Of a DNA stretch of 64,000 bases, positions 53,976 to 64,000 are shown piece by piece. The position numbers and the translations under genes are program-made. The notes under the pieces were generated by a model, which had not been told where the DNA came from, did not search any database, and saw nothing but the letters and a program-made list of their open reading frames with translations. How positions within the stretch are numbered: the stretch's first letter is position 1; every line of letters starts with the position of its first letter. Source of the DNA: Polytrichum commune (Eukaryota; Streptophyta; Polytrichopsida; Polytrichales; Polytrichaceae); NCBI GenBank assembly GCA_950295325.1, contig OX485805.1:34211501-34275500 (forward strand), written 5' to 3'.

Positions 53976-54408
53976 GTTTCGGTCGATCGACCCAAAGTAG
54001 TCGACAATGCATTTAACATTTGGTGGAATGGAACAAATGTATTTTATTGACCATTCCGAATTCAAGGTTTGGGTCGATCGACCGAAACCTTGAACACTTG
54101 GTGGCTCGTGCTCCTTATGTGCTGAAGTAGACCTATGATGGTTCCTCGTTAGAGAGTTTGTTTGTATTGGTATAATATATGTGTATGTACATGATTTCAT
54201 CAATTTCAATTATGGGCATCTGAAGGATTCTTTGATACTTTTCTTGTTCAGACGTCGTGTTTGGGTCGGACGACCCAAACATGAGGCTTTGTTTTGGGTT
54301 TAGGTTCACAAACATGTGGCTTTCTTTAGGGGTCAGGGTCCCAAAATGAGGACATGTTTAGGTCGAATGACCCAAACAAGAGGCTGTGTTTGGGTCGTCT
54401 CCCCAAAC
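53976..54408. repeat. Five palindrome copies in the 5' flank of the ParB/MTase-like gene
   Basis: Copies of TTTGGGTCGnnCGACCCAAA or close variants are at 53976-53997, 54067-54088, 54259-54280, 54356-54377 and 54388-54408. Arms carry up to three changes (GTTTCGG, GACCGAAAC, CTCCCCAAAC). Spacing is irregular (90, 190, 100 and 30 bp). Confidence 0.85.
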
Positions 54409-54587
54409 AGTATTATTTTAATATATTTTTTTAACTTGGCATGAAGCATATACAATGCTTATGCGTTGTGTATGCTACAAACCATGAATTGACAAACACA
54501 TATTGGATATAAGAAAACACAATACCTTTCAAAGATGTGTTGCAGACACTTTGGAGTACATCCGGTTCTGTGGCTTCCAAACAATTA

Positions 54588-54965
54588 TAAACTCTCTCAA
54601 ACAACTCTTGAATCTCTCAACTAACTCTTGAATCTCTCAACCAACTCTTGAATCTCTCAACCAACTCCTGAATCTCACACACAACTACTGAATCTCACAC
54701 ACAACTACTATACCTCTGAAACGAATTCGAAATCTCTCAAGCACTCCTAAAACAACACAAACTCCCAAAACCTCAAAGTCATAACCACTCCTGAATCTCA
54801 CAAAAACTGCTGAATCTATCAAACAAACCTAAAACAACACAAACTCACAAAACCTGCACCTCACAAACACTCCTGAATCTCACAAGAACTCCTGAACACT
54901 CTTCCAACACTCTTCCAACACTCTTGAACATTCTTCCAACACTTTCCAACACTCTTGAACAGTCT
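54588..54965. repeat. 20-bp tandem repeat, degenerating
   Basis: CAACCAACTCTTGAATCTCT and variants repeat with a 20-bp period to about 54720, then become irregular (AACTCCTGAATCTCACA, AACACTCTTCCAACACTCTT). Confidence 0.8.
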
Positions 54966-55590
54966 TCTACTAACTTCCTTCACCCTCACGCCCTAAAACC
55001 TTCCTCCGTATGTTTCTGGTTTTTTCTAAACTTTTCCTAACTGCCAAGGTTGCAGAAGTGCTATTCTATTGTTCTCGCAAGAGAAAGGAGAGAAATAGAA
55101 GAAGGAAAACCAAGCAAAATGCGGGAGAAAGCGATCTAAAAGCTACACCCAGCCTGAATCACCACGCCGCTTTGCAAAAGCGGCGCTTCAGGAGAGGCAG
55201 CGCTTCCAAGCGAGGCGCGGAGAGAAAGAGAGAAAGAACGAAAATTTGTGACGGTTGGGGTTTTGTTTGCCTCGGGAATTGGCCCCCAACCGCATGAATA
55301 GGGTGCCCACAGGATTAGGGCACCCACAGGAATAGGGATATAGGGAACCCTAAATCCTAAATTCTAAAGCCCGACTCTAAACCCTTAGCGGGCCTACCTC
55401 TTTAAAAAGGCATAGGCTATTTCCCTCATGGCATAGGTTGCATACTACAATATCAAATTTTTGTAAGTTGAAGACCTTTTGAGCCTTTAAGTTACCCGCC
55501 AATTGCCTTCAAAACTAATTTTTAGTAGGTTAAAATCCTTCGTATCTTTTAATGTTGTAGGTTTTAAATTCAAAATTTGAGCACTAAGTC
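54966..55590. other. Unassigned stretch
   Basis: A 95-codon plus-strand frame (55010-55297) is Lys/Arg-rich with no family resemblance and is not called. CTTTAAAAAGG near 55400 could be a TATA element for the minus-strand gene. Nothing else is supported. Confidence 0.4.
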
Positions 55591-55596
55591 ATATCC

Positions 55597-55667
55597 TTGG
55601 CAGGAATTGAACCTGGCCAAGCCTTTCACCACGTTTGAAGGCCAAGGATTAACCATCTGTTTTTTTA
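55597..55667 (-). other. tRNA-like fragment, possible SINE head
   Basis: The minus strand reads GGTTAATCC (D-arm like, 55646-55654), then an anticodon-arm-like stretch, then GGTTCAATTCC (55603-55613), a good internal promoter box B, ending TGCCA. The cloverleaf is incomplete and no A-tail or target duplication was found, so a decayed tRNA-derived SINE is more likely than a tRNA gene. Confidence 0.3.
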
Positions 55668-56015
55668 AGCGTTGATTATAAGTTATGAAAGGTTGCTAAA
55701 ATTCAAATGAGTTCAAGGGTGAAAGTCCTCACCATCTTCTGATTCAACCTCTACTCTTCTTGCAAGATATAGCCTAAAGATATGTACTTAGGCCAACTAA
55801 TTTCCCAATTTGAAGAAGGATGAATGGCTAAAATCCTCTCTTTTAAAAAAATTGTATGTAAAATTTCCTACATGTTTTTTATCACATAGGTTGATATCCT
55901 ATGTTCTTAAATTGTGCATAGGCTCTTTGTCCTACACTTTCAAAATTTTATAGGCTAAGTCACTTATTTTTTAGGCTGCATTTGTATTAATCACTATATT
56001 CGTTAATTTGTGATG

Positions 56016-56037
56016 GTTTAGGTAGGACGACCCAAAC
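56016..56037. repeat. Isolated palindrome copy
   Basis: GTTTAGGTAGGACGACCCAA with flanks; left arm diverged (GTTTAGGTAG), right arm consensus. Confidence 0.7.
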
Positions 56038-56292
56038 ATTAGACTATGTTGTTGTGGTCCTACAATAAATATGGTTCTAAGCCCTTGAAATAATTGGATG
56101 ACTTTATGGTTATATTCTCAAACCTAAGTTTGATCCAAGACTTCATGTATAACTCTACTATGATGTATAAAATGGTCCCCACCCCCACCTCGCACCCCAC
56201 CAAAGCTTTTGTACAAGTTTCTCAAGATTTCAATCCCTTGTGCTTGTGATCATTTCTTAATCCACTAGATTATTTTCTGTAATTAGTGTGGG

Positions 56293-59131
56293 TGTGGTAC
56301 TTTTGGGCCACCCCCTTTCGAGGGAGCCTAAAAGTATCACACAAGCCCTTCGGTGAAGGTGGCCTGCATTTGCAGGCGCCCAAGCCGAACCCGGATGATA
56401 GGTGTATAACGTGAGTAGTTAGATTTTTAAGGGAGATTAAATATGCGTCGTAGTACCTCCGGAGGTTAGGCCTTAGTTTTTTACTAGTGTGGCTTTAAAC
56501 TCCACTAACCAATTTCATATCTAGTTCTAACCTTAACCTACAACCTATTCTACGCGCAGACGCACCAGCCTTGAAACCAAGGCAATCCTAATTTGTGAAT
56601 TGGGATGGTTCTGATACACCCAACCGGGTGTGACTCATACCACCCTAACTCAACGAACGGAATAACGACAATTTGATGGACCATTCAATTCTTCCTATTT
56701 CTTTATTTAGTTCTATTTAGTTTTCTAAGCGGGGGAACTTGGCCTAAGTCCCACCCTTCACACAAATTCCTTCTTAATTACTTACTTTTGTTTGCACGTC
56801 CTAACTCACTACATTAACATATTAGGCATCACCCCTTACCTCGGGTCTCTTGTCAACAAGGGTTTACGATTTATTTTGTATGTTTTGATTGTTAAATGTG
56901 TTTACACTGGATAGACCACGAAATGCAACTCAATGGGACCAGGGTGACGGGCGACCTGTAGGTTCAACCTGTTGCGCAATCTTCATAAATTGGGGCCATT
57001 ACTCCCAATCTATGGGGCCAACAACATAATAGTGGATTCGCGGGTCATTAACCCCACCTTTCCACCAACAACATTCAGAGTGGTCGTGTCGGTGATTAAT
57101 CCGACTTACCACACACGAAACTTGCTAATAAATGAAGCTACTACCACAAAACATACCAAGGGCCCCGAAAACAATGGAATTGGGTACTCCCTTGGCGGTC
57201 AAGTGGTCAAGCCACTTGACCTTACGAGATAGGTGAGTGGGTTTAGAGATGCGTACCTTAGCTGTGCTCCCTCCAATCCTAAATGGAAGGCTTAAGGTTA
57301 GTTAATTTACCTCAATTTTCCTCGGTTGATTTGGGCTTGATGTAGGCCGAGCCGCTACCTCCTTCCTTGCTCCACTTTCCGAGCGTCGACCTTGCCTCCT
57401 TCTTTGTAACTAGTTTGGTAGTAAGCGTACCTTAGTTAACAATTAAAATATAAAGTGTTATTCTGCCCTGTAATTTAATCCTAAGCATAATATTTATACT
57501 TAGTGCACCAAATTATCTTTCCAATGATCTAAAAATCATTCTAATCGGATAAGAAATGCAAAAGTTATGAGGGTTGGAAGTGTGAGGTCGATTCAACCGA
57601 CCCTTCCAACCCACCTATCTACCTTCTAACTTCAAAAATTCATAGCACATTCCTTACTACTTGGATCTAGGCTTTCCTTATACCATTGGAAAGCTATGAA
57701 CAAGCTCTAACTAGAAAAATTATGACATCAGCAGGTTAAGCTAATAGAAATTCAGCGGACTCCTTGTAACACAGCAGTCAATCAAGAAGGCTTAAACTAT
57801 GTATCTCGCCTTCAACAATTCATATCTAATTCAAATCTTAGTCAAATCAAACGTTCTATATGACCCTGGAGAGATATTAAAAAGATGTATTTGATAAAAA
57901 TATGTGATTAGAAAGGTAAGCCGAAGTGAACCCAGCAGGTCCTCTGTAATGCAGCAGTCAACCAAAAGTTCTCAAACTATGTGTCCCATCTTGCACAATT
58001 CATATCTAATTCAAATCATGCTCAAATCAAATGTTCTAAGCCATTTTGGAAAGCTACACAAAAGTTCTACTTGGGAAAAATATAATTTCTTGGAATTAAA
58101 ATTCCTATTGGGCTCGCAGGTCTGATCCAGCAGCCGCTACCCACAAGACCACCCAGTTTTTCTACTCCATCTTTGAAAATCCATAACTAATTGTCATCTC
58201 AACCAAATCACAAATGGGAAACGGCTATGGATAGCTATAGGAAATCTCTCTAAGAGAAAAATGATAAGTATCTTGTTCTAGCTTTTGAACTAAGCCTTCA
58301 GGGCATTGGCAGATGAGGTCTATAATGCCTCTACTCAAAACTCTACCATCCAACCTACCTCTACAAAAGAAGGAATAATTTTGTTGGTGTGTTAATAAAC
58401 ACACAACCTAACTAGGAGAGAGAGAGTAGAGGAGGTTCTCAAGCCTTTCTACTAGACCATTGAGAATACATGCTAAAGGATTTTTTCCTAACTACATTGA
58501 AGCAGGGCTTCGCCCAAAAACTAGAGAAAGAGAGAGAGCTACAAGGTGGAAGGAGGGGTTTTTAAACCCTCTCACAAAAGGGTTGGACCCCTCCTCCACC
58601 GGATCCATTTTTCAAACCCTTTCCCGAAATTTTGGCTCGGGGGTTTTCCCGGTTGAGGTTGCCACCCTCTCGCCGAGGTGGCTCCGACAAAAAACCTTTA
58701 GAAATCTTTCTAATTTTTCCGCCATCGAGTTGGCAAGGGGGCAAGTGGGCAAGTAGCCCCCTTGCTCTCTTTCTTTTTTGTCTTCAAAATTCTTCACGCC
58801 GATTTTATCTTCTTACGTAAAACACCTCCAATAGTCTTGTGTGCCTCACACTAACTAATAAACTAACACTTGCTTAGCTAGCATCTACTAACATTTGCTT
58901 AATAACTAGCATCTACTAATATTTGCTTAGCTAGTTGTTTTTACTAGCTAGCACATTTTTTCTACTTTGCTATCTTCTAGCACTACTTAGTTTCATTTTG
59001 ACCTTCCTTCTTCTAGGCTAAATGCTAAATGAACTAATTTTTCCTAAATTCCCTATCAATTCTAACTTTTAATGCTAACATTCTAACTAAAAGTGATCCC
59101 GCAGAGTGGTGGACCATTCAAAGGGTTCACA
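56293..59131 (-). mobile_element. Solo LTR of the element D family
   Basis: 2839 bp, reverse orientation (plus strand starts TGTGGTACTTTTGGGCC, ends AGGGTTCACA). The perfect target duplication GTGGG is at 56288-56292 and 59132-59136. It has the same length as the D LTRs with more substitutions (for example near 56509, 56875 and 58775), so it is older than the D insertion. Confidence 0.95.
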
Positions 59132-59319
59132 GTGGGTTACCATTCGCGCGGAGCTACACATTTCTGTAACATTTAATAGAAAGTATTTTTTTCATCCAAA
59201 TAACATAAGTAGGTAGTATGCACGCGAAAGATTATGATCTGGCTTAGTTCGTAAAAAACGATAATGTCGGTAAAAAGTTATAGCAAGACATAATTATGAA
59301 GTGCACAAGTGCACCTCTC

Positions 59320-59500
59320 ATTCATCCAACATAAAGCCCTTAAATAGTATGTAACTTGAAGGCTATTCAACATAAAGCCTTTAAATAGTATGTATATAGT
59401 ACCGAACATAAAGCCCTTAAATAGTATGTAACTTAAATAGTATGTAACTTGAAGGCTTAACTTGTAACATAAAGCCCTTAAATAGTATGTAACTTGAACT
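59320..59500. repeat. Short tandem repeat ACATAAAGCCCTTAAATAGT
   Basis: Four to five copies of a unit containing ACATAAAGCCCTTAAATAGT then ATGTAACTTGAAGGC, period roughly 50-60 bp with internal loss. Confidence 0.8.
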
Positions 59501-59954
59501 CTGGAGTACACTAAGGTGCTACATAAAATGTGTTATTCTACAAAACTAACCATTTATATAGCCAATGCATTCTTACAACAAAACTTTATGCTAAACTAAT
59601 ACTTAACCCCTACTTACATGACACCATACCCTAAATTTTCCAAACACATTGAAGGCATTGGTTTCTCTTTTGTTTGAGCATGTTAGGAAAACCATACAAT
59701 TGCGTGATATTTAACGATGTAATCATTGACAACTAGACTTTACCAATGATGCCAACAACTCACACGATATTGAATGAATAAAAAAGATTACCCACACCCC
59801 CCAACATGTGGAACAATTTAGAATACTTGAGTATGAAGCCTATTAAATGAATACCTTCCCCAACTGCATTTTGTAAGGGTTTTGAAATGCAGGATCCTTA
59901 TTTGAAAATACTAACATGCTCAAGTTTTAAGTACATCCCTGAGATCGTGACTTT
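59501..59954. other. AT-rich stretch, nothing recognised
   Basis: No frame, repeat or motif that I can support. Confidence 0.5.
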
Positions 59955-59964
59955 GATGAATCGC

Positions 59965-60785
59965 AAAGTCGCCAATGAACCATGGTTCACGATATATTTA
60001 ATATATAGATTGTGATATAAGAGTAAATCGGAGAAGCACAACATGAAATGAAGCCATTCAAGCAATCATGTTGTTATTCATTGTTCCCTCCATGTATATT
60101 AGATGATGGCGCAAGATAAAATAGATGTTGTTTGTATATGGGGGCATCAGTGAACCACAACTACATTTGGTGTTTAGGGTTTAGGATTTAGGGTTTAGGA
60201 GAGAGGGTTATAACATATTAATCTATCCAATGTCAATGTATAACATTGTCTTACTCGTGAGAAGAGTCTTATAGGAAGGTTATAGTGAAGACGATCTTGA
60301 TTATATTAATTTGTTATTTGAGACGTTTAAACGCGATATATTGATTGGTCTTGTGTTTATTCAAATAACATGAAATGTTGTGGATGTTAATAGGGGTTAG
60401 GGGTCCAACTTTGGATGTTTCGCTCACTTTAGGGAATCACATAGTCGCTAATAAACCATGGTTCACGATGTATTTAATATATGGAATGTGATGTAAAAGT
60501 AAATCGGAGAAGCAAAACATCAAATGAAGCCATTCAAGCAATCATGTTGTTATTCATTGTTCTCTCCACGTGTATTGGATAATGGAGGAAGATATAACAA
60601 ATATTGTTTGCATAATATGAAGAAGAGTCTAATCGGAAGGTCATAGTAAACACAATCTTGATCATGTTAATATGTTATATGGGACGTTTAAACATGATAT
60701 CCTAATTGGTTTTGTATTTAGTCAATACGTATTTCATGTTGTGGATGTTACAAGGGTTTAGGGTCCAATTTTGGATGTTTTGCTC
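59965..60785. repeat. Diverged direct duplication, about 350-470 bp units
   Basis: 59965-60430 and 60431-60785 share ordered blocks: ACCATGGTTCACGAT, AAATCGGAGAAGCA, GCCATTCAAGCAATCATGTT, TTAGGGTCCAATTTTGGATG-type ends. The first copy carries an extra segment with telomere-like repeats. Confidence 0.8.
60172..60202 (+). repeat. Interstitial telomere-like repeats
   Basis: GTTTAGGGTTTAGGATTTAG then GGTTTAGG: about four imperfect copies of the plant telomere unit TTTAGGG. Confidence 0.7.
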
Positions 60786-61340
60786 TCACACATTAGTAAA
60801 CTTGAAGTGAACTTGAGGATGGATTCAAGTAACATTAAAAGATTGAACTAAAAAGGGACATTGGTAGTTAGTATCCCCTTAACAACGTCCACATACGTTC
60901 GTCATTGCCACACTTGCATGCGAGATAATAGAACAAGGTTCTAGGGTTTAGGGGAGACAAATAAATAATTCTTTTCATCATGACAATGGCCTCAAGCCTT
61001 GGAAACTCTCTCATAATTGCAACCTCCAAATGGTCCAAATCCCACCTAAATAGGTTTACACTTGAAAGCATTGAATGGAGTTGTGTTCGGGTCTACATAT
61101 TGGTTAAAATATACCGTCATGATACTTGAAAAAATTAATGTGGCCGCCACCCTTCCTCCCAATGGCATATGTCATATCCACACAAAACAAAAAAATAGAT
61201 TAAATATCATAGACTAAGTCATATGACGGCTGGGCTATGAGAGGGGCATTGATAGATGCGCATTTTCTACAATAAACAGAAAACGAGGAATTATGTCAAG
61301 AGGTTTGAAATAATCTCTGCAAGAGAAGAAGGCGGGAAAT
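60786..61340. other. Unassigned stretch
   Basis: A 67-codon minus-strand frame (60868-61071) has no supporting pattern. Nothing else is supported. Confidence 0.4.
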
Positions 61341-61344
61341 GCAT

Positions 61345-61386
61345 CCAATGACTAAATCTGGGAAGCGGAGGTGGATAGTATAAAGG
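61345..61386 (+). promoter_or_regulatory. Candidate promoter before the palindrome array
   Basis: CCAAT at 61345-61349 and TATAAAGG at 61379-61386, followed by a pyrimidine-rich start region (61410-61430). A transcript from here would enter the palindrome array. Confidence 0.4.
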
Positions 61387-61690
61387 GGCCCATCCCCCAA
61401 AAGTCGGTCATTTTTTCTCTTCTCCCGCTGCTGAATTCGTAGGGAGAACTCTTAGTCAGAGCTGTACTTAAAGGTTCGTGTTTGTTGCCGTTCATGAGCA
61501 TTTTTTCCACAGCATGCAAGTTCATGAGTACCTATCCACAGCATGCAAGCCCACCGTGAACTTTGCAATGAGCTCAAATTCAACACACCTCGCAATATCC
61601 TCCGCATTATACGCCGGATTTTGTGGTGTATTTGGGCGACCCTTCACCTTTCCACTAGTGTTGGCGGGTTTTGAGTCTGACCCTTATGAG

Positions 61691-62430
61691 GTTTGGGTCG
61701 GTCGACCCAAACCCCACCACTAGTGTTTAGGGTTTTAGTCTGACCCTTATGAGGTTTGGGTCGACCGACCCAAACCTCTCCACTAGTGTTTAGGGTTTCA
61801 GTCTGACCCTTATCAGGTTTGGGTCCGTCGACCCAAACCCCTACCCCAGTGTGTTAGGGTTTCAGTTTGACCCTTATCAGGTTTGGATCGGTCGATCCAA
61901 ACCCCTACCTTAGTGTGTTAGGGTTTTTGTCTGTCCCTTATGAGGTTTGGGTCGGTCGACCCAAACCCCTACCCCAGGGTGTTAGGGTTTCAGTTTGATC
62001 CTTATAAGGTTTGGGTCGGTCGACCCAAACCCCTACCCCAGTGTGTTAGAGTTTCTTTCTGACCCTTATGAGGTTTGGGTCGGTCGACCCAAACCCTATC
62101 CCAGGGTGTTAGGGTTTATGTCTGATCCTTATCAGGTTTGGGTCGACCGACCCAAACCCCTACCTGGTGTGGGTGGATTTACCCTGTGAAGGTTTGGGTC
62201 GGTCGACCCAAACCCCTACCGCAGCTTGGGCGGCTGTAGGTTGACCATGAGAAGGTTTGGGTCGGTCGACCCAAACTTTTTCCCACACCGTGATCGAATT
62301 CTGAATGGCCCTGAACCCATCATTGTGCAAGGTTTGAGTTGGTCGACCGAAACCCGACCCCATCCCATGGGCAAGCTGTGGATGACCCTCAATCCATGGT
62401 GGCACAGGGTTTAGGTCGGTCGACCCAAAC
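61691..62430. repeat. Array of 12 palindromes at 63-bp spacing
   Basis: Copies start at 61691, 61754, 61817, 61881, 61945, 62009, 62073, 62136, 62192, 62255, 62332 and 62409. Each is TTTGGGTCGnnCGACCCAAA or a near variant. The spacers are themselves repeats (GTGTTAGGGTTTCAGTCTGA then CCCTTATGAG) for the first eight, then change. Centres are GT or AC. Two late copies (62332, 62409) are imperfect. Confidence 0.93.
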
Positions 62431-62631
62431 CCCCTACCAAAATTTTTTGTGGAATTTTTTTTGGTCTTCCGCACAGTATTGGGAGTTCACATTGTAGTTG
62501 TGTTTCAATGTCTTTATCTTCGGTGTCCCTATTGATCATGATGTCTTGCATTTTCCAATATTTGATTCTTTTGGACCCTTACATTGTGTCCATGTGTGTT
62601 GAGGTTTGATGTGCATGTGTGTAGGCGTCTG

Positions 62632-62880
62632 AGGCCAAACCCCCCACCCTTAAGCGTTCGTAGTCCGAGTAGTGGGTTTGGGCTCACATTCCTCCGTGGC
62701 ATTGGCCTTAGGCTTGGATGTGTCATTTGATGACTCAAGTGTCCAATTCCTTGCCTTGTACGCGCAAGCCCAAGCGGATATTCCCTTCTTCCTTTTACCA
62801 ATGGTTACCTTCACTTCTTTAGGGTCTTTGAGCTCCTCACTAGGTTTGGTTGTTGAGTCCATAGTGCAAGGATCAACTTT
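62632..62880 (-). pseudogene. LTR fragment related to element B, with a longer frame
   Basis: The minus strand matches the last part of the element B LTR: CTTGCACTATGGACTCA...GAGGAATGTGAGCCCAAACC...GGTGGGGGGTTTGGCCTCA. It contains a 70-codon frame (62862-62650) with a Lys-rich middle (KRKKGISAWACAYKARNW) ending TEECEPKPTTRTTNA. The B LTR keeps only the beginning and end of this frame. No primer site follows and no target duplication was found. Confidence 0.65.
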
Positions 62881-63170
62881 TTAACCTCTACTTAATAATT
62901 CAATACACCATGCATGGTATGGAAGCATCCAAACACACAAATCTTTATTTGACAATCCAAGTGAATAGTATTAAGAAATATTTTTCTCCAAGGCTTATTG
63001 TCTCACAATCAAAGCATCAAGCCCAACGAGTCTACTCCTCAAGCTTCCTACCCTACCAATCACTTAAACACAACCACCCCAACCTCAAAAACTTAGGAAT
63101 GTGGCTCTTGGTCCATCACAATCACCAAATCCTCATTTTTCTATCTTCCTCCATTTTTTTCATTCAAGGT
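62881..63170. other. Unassigned stretch
   Basis: No supported feature; CT- and A-rich. Confidence 0.4.
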
Positions 63171-63179
63171 GAGTAGATT

Positions 63180-63446
63180 CCCCCATAGAAGAACCCCGGC
63201 AGTCTCCAACAAGACCCTTCCCGAGGTCTCAGTCTCAAATCTCCGGGTGTAATTTTTATTGGGAAATGAAAGGAAGAAGCAAAGAGATCAGCGTAGGAAG
63301 CAAGAACACAATACACAATGGTTGCATACAATGGAGAGAGTGAGTTAGCTCCTTCCCTTATGCCTTTATTTATATGTGTAGGTTAGGACCAGCATTGACA
63401 ACCCATATGGGACAATGTCACCAATGCAACCTAACACTACCTTCCA
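63180..63446 (-). repeat. Probable 3' LTR of a Ty1/copia element
   Basis: On the minus strand GCAAAGTGGGAG (polypurine tract) is followed by TATTGGAAGGTAG. The putative LTR has TATAAATAAAGG (near 63362-63373) and AATAAAAATT (near 63252-63261) as promoter and polyadenylation signals. The inner start near 63446 is fixed by the tract; the far end is uncertain. Confidence 0.6.
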
Positions 63447-64000
63447 ATACTCCCACTTTGCGAGGTGGCATTGTACTCCAACCCCATTATTTCACTTAAC
63501 ATCTCATGCCTATCCCTCGCTAAAGCCTTTGTAAGAATATCCGCTACCATATATTGCGTTGGACAATATTCTAGTTCTACAACATTGTTTTCGATTTTCT
63601 CTCTAATAAAATGATGTTGCACATCTATATGTTTTGACCTATCATGGTTGGTTGGGTTCTTAGCTAATGCCATAGAACCTTGGTTGTCGCCTCCTCTTGT
63701 GCACAACCTACATCCTCCATTAGTTGCCTTAGCCAAATGGCCTCCCTCGTGCATCGGTTCATGGCCATGTACTCCGCCTCCATTGTGGATTGAGCCACCG
63801 TTTGTTGTCGTTTGCTATTCCACGTCACGGCCCCGTCTCCAACGAAGAAAACGTATCCGGAGGTAGACCTTCAGTTTTCCACATCGCCGGCCCAATCCGC
63901 ATCCGAATAACCTTTAAGGTTTATGTGTTGTCCTCCAATGCGCAACCTCATATCAATGGTGCCTTTCAAGTATCGCATAATTCGTTTCACGGCCATCCAA
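63447..64000 (-). pseudogene. Ty1/copia RNase H and pol C-terminus
   Basis: Minus-strand text: VKRIMRYLKGT, GYSDADWAGD, then a TGA, RSTSGYVFFVGDGAVTWNSK, TMEAEYMAMNRCTREAIWLR, then across a frame change (near 63690) DRSKHIDVQHHFIREKI and YMVADILTKALARD. These are the ordered signatures of plant Ty1/copia RNase H. The stop and the frameshift show it is inactive. The rest of the element lies beyond 64000. Confidence 0.85.

Noticed and set aside
60172..60202. Chromosome end
   Set aside because: Only about four degenerate telomere-like units, flanked by unrelated sequence on both sides.
61691..62430. Regular repeats with spacers, CRISPR-like
   Set aside because: The spacers are themselves copies of one another and the host is a plant; there are no cas genes. 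It is a tandem palindrome array.

Overview
The window is nuclear DNA from a land plant with a large, transposon-packed genome. The evidence is plant-type Ty3/gypsy elements (one family with a C-terminal chromodomain), a Ty1/copia tail, hAT-type DNA transposons, GT-AG introns and TTTAGGG-like telomeric motifs. I cannot name the species. I lean towards a non-angiosperm, because the non-chromovirus gypsy polyproteins and the unusual host gene match nothing I recognise from flowering plants. No rRNA, CRISPR or intact housekeeping gene was seen.

Layout. Positions 1-177 and 35409-35710 (minus strand) are two halves of one exon of an FCP1/NIF-like (HAD phosphatase) gene. They are separated by a 35.2 kb four-level nest of LTR retrotransposons. 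Element A (178-35403, chromovirus family, TSD TTCAT) contains element B (5970-33945, non-chromovirus gypsy, TSD CCGCG). B contains element C (14232-31769, same family as A, minus strand, TSD GACTC). C contains element D (16963-27214, gypsy with an internal pol deletion, TSD CAACC). Every level has matching LTRs and a perfect 5-bp target duplication, so the order of insertion is certain. LTR pairs differ by only a few bases, so the whole stack is young.

From 36248 to 53948 (minus strand) lies a large, decaying host or mobile-element gene. Exon 1 carries a ParB/DGQHR-like motif and exon 2 ends in a DNA-methyltransferase-like glycine motif. Both introns are clean GT-AG introns. Its third coding exon is split by two related hAT elements (36772-38403 and 38686-50310), each with a CAGGGTTG terminal inverted repeat and an 8-bp target duplication. 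The second hAT was itself hit by a further chromovirus copy (E, 42929-48762) and a solo LTR (49087-50059), and both hATs carry G-rich minisatellites. Removing the insertions restores one reading frame, apart from in-frame stops and a 2-nt frameshift.

The right part (54-64 kb) holds tandem repeats, a tRNA-like fragment, a solo LTR of the D family (56293-59131), a diverged duplication, a promoter-like site followed by a 12-copy palindrome array (61691-62430), an LTR fragment related to element B, and the 3' end of a Ty1/copia element running off the window.

The most unusual signal is a 20-24 bp palindrome, TTTGGGTCGnnCGACCCAAA. It occurs about two dozen times in the old DNA: both introns and one exon of the ParB/methyltransferase-like gene, its 5' flank and the array. 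I found it in none of the LTR or hAT insertions. It may mark an undescribed giant mobile element or regulatory system to which the ParB/methyltransferase-like gene, and perhaps the FCP1-like exon, belongs.
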